Positions 48,701 to 58,849 of a stretch of 64,000 nucleotides of DNA are shown here, piece by piece. Source of the stretch: Liolophura sinensis (lineage: Eukaryota > Mollusca > Polyplacophora > Chitonida > Chitonidae). Positions within the stretch are counted from its first letter, which is position 1, and each line of letters starts with the position of its first letter. The notes under the pieces are model-generated. The model made no database searches. It saw nothing but the letters and a program-made list of their open reading frames with translations, and had not been told where the DNA came from. The position numbers and the translations under genes are program-made. The DNA lies in assembly GCF_032854445.1 (NCBI RefSeq), contig NC_088300.1:29059608-29123607 (forward strand), in the 5' to 3' direction.

Positions 48701-49629
48701 ACCACATCTTTGTGAAAGTGTTTCCTTGTTCTAACCTCTCAGTGATGAGCGCCAAGCGAGGCAGCTACTAGTACCTTTTTAAGGTATTTGGTATAACCCG
48801 ACCCGGGTTTGATAATAGGCCTATAATTGATCTCGGGTCTCCCGACTTCGAGACGGACGCTCAAACCATTAGGGGGGCCTCCGTGGCTCAGTTGGTTAGC
48901 GCGCTAGCGCAGCGTAATGATCCAGGAGTCTCTCAACAATGCGGTCGCTGTGAGTTCAAGTCCAGCTCATGCTGGCTTTCTCTCCGGCCGTATGTGGGAA
49001 GGTCTGTCAGCTACCTGCGGATGGTCGTGGGTTTCCCCCGGGTTCTGCCCGGTTTCCACCCACCATAATGCTGGCCGCCGTCGTATAAGTGAAATATTCT
49101 TGAGTACGGCGTAAAACACCAATCAAAAAAAAAAAAAAAAAAAAATCAAACCATTAGGCCACTGAAGCGGTTCAACAAATAACTGGATAAATAGAGATAT
49201 AAACCACTTCTTAACTATGTGCTTCAGGATGTATTAAGTAACCTTTGAAGTCCTGAAGTGAAAATAAATATCATTTGTTTTACAAGGAAACAAAATGTAT
49301 GGGTGGGATTTCATTCATCGATCAGTTAGGGCCATGAATTACCTTAAATCGTGTAGGCATATTTGTTCTCTTTACAGCATGTGGCAAGTGACTATGGCCA
49401 TTCAAAGCCTATTGTGATAGGAGAATTCAACCAAGTCAAAGGGGCAGGCATGGATATCGTGGACCAGTTCGCTTGGGCATACAACAAAGGCTACAGCGGT
49501 GCCTGGACTTGGCATGCGCGCGCGGACGGCTCGGACACAGACACCTGGGCCAACCAGCAAAGAGGAATCCGATCAGTTAAGGGCAAGAATGACCAGTCCA
49601 AAGGTGGACGAGTCCATATCACCTTGTAA
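45728..49629 (+). CDS. GH5 endo-beta-1,4-mannanase A3 (5' end uncertain)
   Basis: Exons 45815-46006, 46406-46835, 47060-47213, 47903-47974 and 49378-49629 join in frame with canonical splice sites. They encode the whole GH5 (GH5_10-like) catalytic domain: FLSGANQAWVSYGYDFG, FFCLWNGALVKPEDHYKL, GGWDIINEPEG (acid/base Glu at 46714-46716), FINWQADAIHRADPKSL, PIVIGEFNQ (nucleophile Glu at 49423-49425), GAWTWHARADG, ending VHITL and TAA. Homologues hydrolyse plant and algal mannans in the mollusc gut. The signal exon seen in A1, A2 and B2 is not convincing here. The only candidate is ATG at 45728 to G at 45779 (18 codons' worth, starting MSGPSW), followed by a 35-base intron, very short for an animal. 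With it the protein would be 383 residues with a poor secretion signal. The true first exon may lie elsewhere. Confidence 0.85.
47430..47785 (-). repeat. SINE-like repeat, family C, in intron 4 of A3
   Basis: The tail side reads TTTATTTTGTGTTAAACGCC. The tRNA-like side has GTCTTGAACCCGTACC (reverse B-box) and CTGCCACGGCTC. The same layout is seen near 57885-58140. Confidence 0.5.
48415..48873 (-). repeat. SINE family B, copy interrupted by SINE A
   Basis: Tail side: ATAATTTTTCGGTCATATGA. Middle: TGATGAGCGCCAAGCGAGGC, matching GAACGCCAAGCGAGGAAG of the 5.1 kb copy. Head: GAGACGGACGCTCAAACCATTAGG. The head continues after the inserted SINE at 49159 with CCACTGAAGCGG. Internal sequence (about 48600-48720) is extra relative to the 5.1 kb copy. 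Confidence 0.6.
48874..49145 (+). repeat. SINE family A, full-length young copy nested in SINE B
   Basis: The head GGGGCCTCCGTGGCTCAGTT holds a Pol III A-box (TGGCTCAGTTGG). GAGTTCAAGTCCAGC holds the B-box, so the 5' part is tRNA-derived. The body runs through CGGATGGTCGTGGGTTTCCC, CACCATAATGCTGGCCGCC and AAATATTCTTGAGTACGGC to CACCAATC and a poly(A) tail of about 20. TCAAACCATTAGG at 48861-48873 is repeated exactly at 49146-49158, a 13-bp target-site duplication. It is nearly identical to the copy at 63334, so both are recent. Confidence 0.9.
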
Positions 49630-50138
49630 AAATAGCAATTTTTGTCTGTTCCACAGATATCGCCAAAACAATATGAATGCTGAATGTGTACCCTATATGA
49701 ATAAATAAATATTGACATTTTGCCAGTTTCAGTGTTAAACGCATTTCCTTTGCAAGAACCACTGTTGCTTTCTCAATCATTTAGGTCACAGTCTCCCAAG
49801 TGGAAATATGTAATGCAAACTGCTTGCAATAGTCATTGAACAGAGAAAGCTCTTTGTATTCTCGGTCATACAAAGAGATGGAATCTACTGGGGGCAATGT
49901 GTCAGTAGTGGAAGTGAGTTGACCCAAAGTTTTATATAGTCTCATTTTTGTCCGGAATATGTCTTTATTCAGGTGTGACTTGGACAGATTGAACTATCTA
50001 TATCGATCTTTTAACTAAAAACGGATCAACACTTTCATATCGAGAAACATAGATTCTCTGGGCATTTCCTATAACATAGTTTGAACCTGAGTGTTATAGT
50101 CGATGGAAAGACGCTGACAGTGGATGGTGGAATTTGTA
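49630..50138 (+). promoter_or_regulatory. 3' flank of A3 and promoter of B2
   Basis: AATAAATAAATATTGAC near 49700 is a likely polyadenylation signal for A3. TTTTATATAG near 49930 is a TATA-like box about 200 bases before the B2 start. The whole stretch matches the A1-B1 interval (34255-34721) block by block, which marks it as part of an A+B duplication unit. Confidence 0.5.
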
Positions 50139-50556
50139 ATGAAAACATCCAACATGTTGAGATATTGGTGTCTCACTTGTCTTTTCGTTTTGATGGCATC
50201 CGGGGTTTTTCTCTCTTCTACTGGTAAGTAGTCGAAACAATGATACGCTGTGTTGTGAACATCTGGACAACAAAATATCAGTGGGATAGATGGCTCTTCA
50301 GACAATACCCAGGAACCGAGCATCAAAAGCCATTGGTTTATAAAATCCAGCGATTTCATAGATTATATATTAGATACTATTAATTCTGAAAGAAAATGTT
50401 TCGATTGGAATAATAGTTACAAAGTTATAGCTAATCACTGATCGATATTCAGCTTATGGACATAGCTGTAAGTCACACATAGGCCTTATTGGCTGTGTTC
50501 TATTAGTACATCATACACTCGCTGTTACGCGAAACTATTTGTCACTTATATTTTTT

Positions 50557-50643
<87 letters not shown>

Positions 50644-53600
50644 TTCATTTATGCAGTACTCAAGAATATTTCATTTATACGAAGGCGGCCAGAATTATGG
50701 TGGATTGAAACTGGTTGTCACTAATAACATTCCGTTTTGTTTGTGGTATTTATTAATGCAATGGTTTCCTTTAATTTATTTCTTTATTTTATTGGTGTTT
50801 TACGTAACGCGGAAGGACATTTCACTGGTTTACATGAAAACAAACTATTTAGTTTGCATAAATATATTCCTCACCTGGATTCAAAACTATGCCTTACCGT
50901 TGAAATGCCGATCTGCAAGAGTCATGGAGTATTTATTTATTTATTTGACTGGTGTTTTATGCTGAACTCAAGAATATTTCACTTATACGACGGCGGCCAG
51001 CATTATGGTGGGAGAAAACCGGGCAGAGCCCGGGGGGAAACCCACGACAATCCACAGGTTACTGGCAGACCTTCCCACGTACGGCCGGAGAGGAAGCCAG
51101 CATAAACTGGACGAACTCTCAGCGACCGCATTGGTGAGAGGATCCTGGGTTATTACGCTACGCTAGTGCCCAACTGAGCCACCGAGGCAATAAGTAGATG
51201 ACCAATGTCCAAAGGATTTGACGTTTCTGCACCTTACGTTAACAATTCATTGATAGCGACATGTTCAATGTGAATTCAAACGTTTTCCAGCTGATGTATT
51301 GCGATCCTCCTAGGTTCATAACACCTAATTTATCTATTTATTTGATTGGTGAAAATACATAAGACATGTGTGTTACCATACATAGGCATTAACAAACCTG
51401 GATTCACAAGTGTTTCCGCTTAATTTCAAATAATATAAAGTCAGGTGAAAACGCTAAGCTGCGTTGTCTTCACACGTGTAAGGAAAGACAATGGAGCAGC
51501 ACTCCCTTTATCATAACGTAGCCAGATATTTCCGTAAACCAGGCAAATGCCCATAATGACAGCTGCTTTGTTGTTGACATACATCCCATTCGAAGCCCTT
51601 GTTTTCATCAGGTTCTAACGTCACCTTCCTATCGGTCGTAGGGAAGCAGTTCATGCTAGGAGGGCAGATCGTGTTTCTCTCTGGGGCAAACCAAGCCTGG
51701 GTGTCGTACGCTAGCGACTTCGGGAACCAAAATTACAAGAGGACGAAGGGGAGCCTAGAGCGCTACCTGAGAGAACTACATGAGGCTGGCGGCAATTCTA
51801 TTCGTAAGGCTGGAAGAATTACGACAACACTGAACAAGTTTATGTTTAAGAACACAATTAAACAATAAAACGGCCGTTTAGTTTAACCCTAAATGGTACA
51901 AAATGGCACTAATTACATGTATCTGTATCTGTTTATATAGCAGTTCATTTGGCAACATGTGGATATTATGTTGGTAGTACGTCGAGCATATGTCCTCTTC
52001 ATGAACGTTTGTTCGCAGAAGTTTGACTCGAACTGATCATTTTATAATGAATTGTGTACAATTAAAAGCCATCGGTTTCTATGTTATTTTAATTACCTAA
52101 TTGCCTAATTTCCAAAAGGAATCTGGATCCACGCTGGCGGTGAGGTGACTCCTCACTTTGATGAACATGGGTATGTCATCGGCCTTGACAGAGACGGAAC
52201 CTTCCTGAACGAGATTAAAGACTACCTGGAGAAAGCCAAAGAATACAATATTATGGTTTTCTTCTGTCTGTGGAACGGTGCTCTGGTTCATCCGAGGCTA
52301 GATGGCCTTATCAACGATCCACAGAAACTGCAAAGCTACATCGATAATGCCTTGATACCCTGGGTTGAAGCCGTCAAGGATTACCCGTCTTTAGGGGGCT
52401 GGGACATTCTTAACGAGCCAGAAGGGATGATTGTACCTAACCTTCCTCATCATGAGCCATGCTTTGACACGAGAAGTCTGTATCTCAGCGGAGCTGGCTG
52501 GACACGTCACTATCATACAGCTCAGGAACTTCAGAGGTATGTCTCGTTATCCCGCCCAGTGTGAGTGAGCCGGGTCCAAGCTGGAGTATATATCAAGACT
52601 GTGTATAAAAGGTTAAATGTACTAAACCCAGCATGTGCGTCTACATAAAGAATAGAGTAAGACGTAACTCACCATAAGTTTAGGAAGCATGTACATGAAG
52701 CATGTCAAAAAAATTTGAAATCTTAACATGTTGGTCCCTGCAAAGCGCCAATACTTTTGTTTCACTGAATGCTTTGATGAACACGCCTTCTACAGTTGAT
52801 ATGAAGCCACTAATTCAAATATATAACGTTTTCCCCATCCGTGTAGTATTCGATTTTCTTTAATTTCATTCTAACAAAAAACGCAATCTGTTTATTACTA
52901 AATTATTGCCCCTAAATTAACCTATATATATGCATAGTGTCCCTAAATGCGCATAAATGGAAACTATCTGTAGTGGCTTTTATGATGGTGATTGCGATAC
53001 TATTTTTTAATTATGAATCATTATCTACATATTTTATAGAATTAATTTTATCGTCAATTTTTTTAGGTTCATCAACTGGCAGGCTGACGCCATTCATCGG
53101 GCCGACCCTAAATCTCTGGTGACGATCGGCACGTGGAACCCGCGATCAGCTACAGACCGCATGTGTATGACAGACTTCTATAAAGACACATGTCTGCTTA
53201 AAGCGGGTCAAAGGTCAAATGTAAGATCATATTTTCGGTCATTAGGTTTTGGAGAGATTAACGAAATTAAAGAAATCTGCTGTCTCGCATCTGAAAAAAA
53301 AAAACAACAAAAAAAAAACAATTTCTTCATAAAACTAAATAGTTTACAACCATCATGAAATTTGATCTTGTTAGTGTACCAAAAGACACGTGGTCAAATC
53401 AAATATATGCGAGAATAAACCCATTTGCACAACACTTGGCTTAGATATGTAATATACCAGTTTCATCTCTATTCCAAAACTATCTGTACATATTACGTGG
53501 TGTAAGACAAAATGAACTATCAGAATACACGTGTGAAAATGTTTCCTGATAAAGAACGAGGCCATTTTTGATGATAAGTACAAAAAGGTGTCCATTTTGA

Positions 53601-54909
53601 TAGGAAATGACGGTAAATTGGGAACTCTTTTAGCACAGTTTAAACATTTTTATAAGTTGATGTCATTATTTTGAAAACAAAAATATCATTATGAAGAACG
53701 GCTTACTCTGTTTTTAGGGGACGTTGGATTTTTATCAAATTCATTCCTACGATGACAACAACAAATATGATGCTTATTCGCCTTTCAAAGTAAGTACATG
53801 GGGACTATTCTTCCTTGACAATGACACTTTCCTGCTGACCCAGAGACATTCAAGGACCTCTGGTACAATAATATCTGTTCACACAGATCAATATATCTAT
53901 ATAGGTCACAGGCTCATTGACATATTAATAGCTCTGCATTCTGTAGGAGCTTCTCGCTGTCAACAACCACTATACTCAACAGGCAATATACCGTTTAATC
54001 CACAAATAGCCATTTAGTTTTGCTTTCAAAAATGACAAGTGAACCATGTCGCCCGTATATAGTGCATAGGTCACCAATCATTTGCCCTCCTACTTCTGTT
54101 TTTGAGCCTTTAGCGTAGAGAGTAAACCAGAGCAGAGACATCAGTGTGATTATTGGTAAAAAATATGGCCTTGATTTACCTCAGTTACAAATACTACCTG
54201 TTCAAAACATGCGCCCCCTACCGCCACGGCTTAAGCAGAAGTAGGTAAAATTGCAGTGATGGTAGTTGCAGTCAAGAATTACTAAAATGCTGTGTTTCAA
54301 TCACATTTAAAAGTCTTATAGCACAGGGAGTAAAGCCAATGCATTTGTTTATTATATATAGCGTATCGTATAATACCACGGCCGTATTGATGAACACATA
54401 ATAACTCATATTCATTGCTTTTTAATTTGTCTCTTCGGCGGGAAATATGTCAGAGTAATTTGTCATCGAGTGGCTTGGAAGAAAGAAAGCGCTATAAAGC
54501 TGCAAAGCTCGAACATGTTTTTATCAATGAAATGTAAAACGCTATAGAATCTGAAAACTCAATGAAGTGATCACCAAATTTATGTCATTCAACAAATGAA
54601 AGACTAGTGATTTTTGTCAGTCCACCAACTTCTCTCTTTCAGCTTCGCGCTTGTGATTACGGACATTACAAACCGATAGTTGTGGGAGAATTTAACCAGG
54701 TTCGAGGTGGAGGAATGGATATCACTGCTCAGTTCTTACACGTGTACAAGAACAAGTACAATGGGGCGTGGTCCTGGCACGCCGGTGCTACCGGCACCAA
54801 CAGCGACACTTGGCGTAACCAGAGGAGAGGTATATCGGCCCTAGCCAACGTTGCCGAATTGCACAACCACGCACGCATTAACATAAGTTATGTGCCAGCA
54901 GTTTCCTGA
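50139..54909 (+). CDS. GH5 endo-beta-1,4-mannanase B2, intact six-exon gene
   Basis: Exons 50139-50223, 51612-51803, 52119-52536, 53067-53220, 53718-53789 and 54643-54909 join without a break to 395 residues (390 if the in-frame ATG at 50154 is used; the sequence before the B1 ruin's start does not favour the upstream one). Exon 1 encodes a hydrophobic signal peptide (WCLTCLFVLMASGVF). Then follow FLSGANQAWVSYASDFG, FFCLWNGALVHP, GGWDILNEPEG with the acid/base Glu192 (52415-52417), FINWQADAIHRADPKSL, FYQIHSYDD, and KPIVVGEFNQ with the nucleophile Glu323 (54688-54690), GAWSWHAG. Motifs and length fit the secreted GH5_10 mannanases of abalone and mussels, which cut internal beta-1,4-mannosidic bonds. 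The loop after WNGA is four residues shorter than in A3, and the C-tail is longer. It is the only member of the cluster intact throughout. Confidence 0.93.
50556..50645. repeat. (TTTA)n microsatellite
   Basis: An almost perfect TTTA tetranucleotide run of about 90 bases in intron 1 of B2. It directly adjoins a minus-oriented SINE A fragment (50650-50710) and corresponds to that family's AAAT-rich 3' tail. Confidence 0.9.
50650..50845 (-). repeat. SINE family A fragments
   Basis: Minus-oriented pieces: GTACTCAAGAATATTTCATTTATACG, GGCGGCCAGAATTATGGTGG, and, after a gap, a second tail TTTATTGGTGTTTTACG near 50790. Confidence 0.55.
50935..51190 (-). repeat. SINE family A, nearly full-length minus copy
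   Basis: From TTTATTTATTTGACTGGTG through CTTATACGACGGCGGCCAGC, ACCGGGCAGAGCCCGGGGG and CACGTACGGCCGGAGAGG to the tRNA head ACTGAGCCACCGAGGC near 51187. It lies in intron 1 of B2. Confidence 0.8.
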
Positions 54910-56570
54910 AAAAATGGTGATGGTAATGAGACAAGGCAAGATCAAAATAACCGAATGGACATACACAGGGTAGTGCAACCAAGGACACCGTTCCCCAACC
55001 AAAACCCACGATACCACAGCATGGAATAAAAAGAGACGTTCCTTTACCAAATCCTCAATCCTACACCAAAAAATGGGTAGAAAATAAAACAACTCATGTG
55101 GCTACTTATAGAGTTCCTCTCGAAGCTATAACTAGTCAGAGTTGATTTTGGCACGCGACACCTCTTGTCAGCGGCATTTTAGGCTTCTAAGCTGAAAGCT
55201 CAGATGGACGCCTATTGTTTCTGCTACAATTATTTTTTTCTTTCTTTCTCTGAAAAGTTCTTTTTTTGTTTTGCGAGAAATGTAAATGTAACAGCTGTTA
55301 ACGTCTTACACAGAGCATCACCAAATCACTAGGGCACACTTTACACACTTGGCCACCATATTGGAGAAGCATGGAAATCTAAAACAAACTTCTTCCCCTG
55401 GATCATTGATCCGATTATCTTTAAAGCTGATACGCATGTGCTAAACTACATAGGTATTATGTTTGCAAATTTTATTAAAATCGGCTGAGAAGTGTGGAAG
55501 TTTAAATGACATGATCACCTATTTTTGAATATTCCAAAACAAGAGAGCAATTAAATGTTGTTTGGCCTGCTGGAGATGAATCTGGTGTTATTTTATTCCC
55601 ATGTGTACAGTTTTCTTGTGAAATGCAATTATAGGTCGCCGATGTGCGTTATTTGTCATTTTCGAATGTGGCCTGATCAGAAACTGTTGGATAGGTGCTG
55701 TGAAGCTGAAATTTGGCCAGTAGATAATCTACTAGTGCCCTTCATTTTTATCTTATGGATCCATATCGAGTGGTAATTTAGTCGTAATATGAGTTTAAGA
55801 AGTTATTTTCAGTGTTTTTTATTAATGAAATTGTGCATAGCTAATCCAAGTAACCTATCCGCGCTTACACAACTGACTCCATCCCAAGTTCTTTCACATC
55901 GAAAGAGTTATTACTGGTTTAGCTACATTCTCAACACAAATACCAACTGTTTTACAGCGGAAGTGCCAAATAGAAACGACCGTTCCGTCGACTTGATTGT
56001 CGGCACGCTGCCTCTGTGTAAGCTATGTACATACATAAATGAAGACACACTTCCACTTTTTACTCCTATTAGAAAACTTGGGTTATTCGGCAGAGCATCG
56101 AATGGTTTGCTGTGGAGACAGTATGAAGAAAACTTGTTCTGAAGCAGAGGCTAAAAATCGTGTGTACAGACGGCTTGAAATCCGCATATCTGTTTGAGAG
56201 CTGTTTGATATATATGAATATTTATCTGATTGATGTTTTACGCCGTATACTCTAATATAAGAATGTTTCACTTAAACGACCGCGGTCAGCTTTGTGGTGG
56301 GAGAGTCTCGGGGAACACAAAATAAGACACCCGCCCACTGGCTTAAGGTCTGTCTTTTGAGAGAAAGTTTCCCGAAATGCTTGGTCACCAAGACTGTTGC
56401 TTTCCTATTAAAAGAGTGTGCCAGTCTGGGAAGACTAGTCTTTTATAAATAGTGCATGAAAAGTAAGATCCCTCCCATCCACCCCCAAATCTGTTTTTGA
56501 CATATTAAGAATTATATTATATTAAACATAAGATATTTGCCCAATCGTTGTGACATTTTGCACACAGTAT
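54910..56570. other. Gene-free stretch downstream of the mannanase cluster
   Basis: GGAATAAAAAG near 55022 and AAAATAAAAC near 55080 are candidate polyadenylation signals for B2. A minus-oriented SINE A fragment lies at about 56215-56310. An open frame at 55789-56142 shows no family features. Confidence 0.45.
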
Positions 56571-56576
56571 TTTATT

Positions 56577-57286
56577 AATCAAGTCAACACACTGTAGCAA
56601 CGTTTACCCTGTAGATACAGATGTGCTCCAGTGAGCATGTGAAATGCATTATTGGTCGGATTTAGAAAATTTGACAAACAGATTCAAGATGGATTTCCTT
56701 TATATTTTATATTTAGCTCATGCCGGTTTCCACCATAATGCTGGCCGCCATCGTATAAGTGAACCATTCTTGAGTACGGCGTAAAACACCAATCAAATAA
56801 ATAAATAAATAAATATTTTATATTTCATATTATATATTTAATTTTATTGACGACAATGCTCGTCCACCACGCACCAGATTGTCAAATGCCTTCTTTGAAA
56901 ATAAAGACATTTGAGCACTTGCAATGGTCCGCCAATTTCCCGGATCTCAGTCCCACCGAACATTTGTGGGACCTGTTGAAACAAGCGGTGTGTCGTCGTC
57001 TTACGATGGTGTCCGATTTTGATGACGTTGAACATCTGCTTCAGGAGGATTGGTTGTATTCCCTGAAAATTGGACCACATGCCCCATTGACACGATGCGA
57101 GCTCGCTGTCTCAGTGTGACACAAAAGCCTGGTGGTTATACCAGATTTTAACATTATCTGGTCGTATACGTAGTCAAAATTATCTTCAATCTGTGTCAAA
57201 ATCCGACCGAAGATGCGTTTGTGCATGCTCATTGGAGCACATCTGTATCTACAGTTTAATCCTTGCTACAGTGTGTTGACTTGATT
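56577..57286 (+). mobile_element. Tc1/mariner-like transposon remnant with long terminal inverted repeats
   Basis: The left end (56577-about 56695, starting AATCAAGTCAACACACTGTA) is repeated in reverse complement at about 57181-57286, with shared blocks GTAGATACAGATGTGCTCCA, GAGCATG and TCGGATTT. Between them, frame 56847-57119 encodes the C-terminal part of a DDE transposase, with NFPDLSPTEHLWDLLK, the usual context of the last catalytic acidic residue in Tc1-like elements. The N-terminal DNA-binding and first catalytic parts are missing, and a SINE A fragment (56722-56815) lies inside. The element is a dead, internally deleted copy. Confidence 0.75.
56722..56815 (+). repeat. SINE family A fragment inside the Tc1-like element
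   Basis: GCCGGTTTCCACCATAATGC, GTATAAGTGAACCATTCTTG and ACACCAATCAAATAAATAAA identify the 3' part of family A. Confidence 0.75.
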
Positions 57287-57884
57287 GCTGACTGAGATGC
57301 TGAACGCAATATTTCACAAAGACTAGGCATATATCTTGGTAAATGTCAAACATTGTTTTATGGTGGGGGGGGGGGACTAACTTTTGATGCACTGTTCAGT
57401 CTGACTATTTCACGCCGTACACAAGAATACACCATGTATTTAGTTGGGATCCTAAACAGGAAATATTTATGTAATAGGTAAACAAGATCGAAAGTAGCGT
57501 AACTGGACAAACTACATGCATACCAAGCGTGTTGCACAGTGAAGTCGAAGCAGACATTGAACATGTTTCCTTCCACTAATCCTGGTGACTGAACTCTTCC
57601 TACAAAATCGGAGCCAAAAAACATGTCATTACGAACGAGAGGTGTTCAGCATAAGATATGTTATGACAAACAAACATCGTGACATATTAGTTCTGAAGAA
57701 AATTGACGTACCCGTTGAAAAAGTGTAAAAAGTTGGAACGTCGGAATATTCATGATTTCATGACAGAGCAATACCATATAGTTGTACAGAAAGTCGCCCT
57801 GTGTGTCTCCACTACCGTATCCGATGGTCCTTTGACTAATGAGGTCGCTTGTTCGAATCCATCTTCCGCTAGTTTGGTGTGGTA

Positions 57885-58140
57885 TTGTGTTTATTTGGTT
57901 ATTGTTTAACGCCACACTCATCATTTTTCTCCAGTACGACAGTCCGTTGAATGGGTGGGGAAACGGAAACCACCAACCTTTGGCAAATTACTGAAGAACT
58001 TGTCTAAGTGTATTGTTGGAAAACATGGCCGTTTACTGCTACCAAGGCCCCGAGAACAAGGAGTACAGTGGAATTTACATACTCCACAGACCAAGATTAA
58101 ACCCACAGCTCTTGCTTAAGTCGTGTGTCCTCCACTTAGT
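57885..58140 (-). repeat. SINE-like repeat, family C
   Basis: Tail side TTTATTTGGTTATTGTTTAACGCC, body with GGGGAAACGGAAACCACC, and tRNA-like side near 58090. Layout as at 47430-47785. Confidence 0.45.
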
Positions 58141-58849
58141 GCAGTCTAACATTCCTTAAAGACCGCTTGTCCACCAATATGGTGTTTATATCTTAACTCA
58201 TATGGCTGGTTCACCTGGTACTTCCCAAATGAGCCGTTTATTTTGAGATCTCCGGTTTCTTTCATCCATAAGCTGACCTAGCCACGATATGGCTGCAGTA
58301 TTGCCGAAGCGGCCTTAAACCACGATTATTCATGCATAAACCAACCGCTGAACGTCTTCAACAACAATCAAACTTGGAAATATCCAGAAACACATCATCC
58401 AGTACTCGAACTAGTTAAAATAATATTTTTAAAATGCAGCTTACAGACAAACATAGCATAAAAATTGTGTCTAATGAACATTTAGTGATAAAATAAAGCC
58501 GTTGGGGATCTCCTTTAAACGTCCCACGCTGTCATCCGTCTTTTAAATCGAGCCGACCTTTCCTCGTTCCATGCTCTGTTCGATTTCACTAGCCAGGAAA
58601 GCGGACTGCTGTCGTTCCCATGGTGTATTCTTGAGCACATCGTTAAATCCCGGTTTGTCAAAAACATTAATACGCAATGCACAACAGGCACGGCATTTTC
58701 CCGGTCAAAATATACAAGCGCCGGGTCAAATTTTCCTTGCGCAGTGGTAAGTAATATTTTCAATGTAGTCCGCAATTCTCAGAGAGAAGTAAAGCGGAAC
58801 CGAGGGAAGACCATAATCCATAAAAGACCAGTGGAGGAAATATTTATTT

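Noticed and set aside
48883-48970. tRNA gene-like A and B boxes
   Set aside because: The boxes belong to the SINE A head. There is no complete cloverleaf acceptor stem, and the element ends in poly(A) with a target duplication.
55789-56142. 117-codon plus frame downstream of the cluster
   Set aside because: No recognisable domain, splice context or repeat relation; its length is within chance for this AT-rich sequence.
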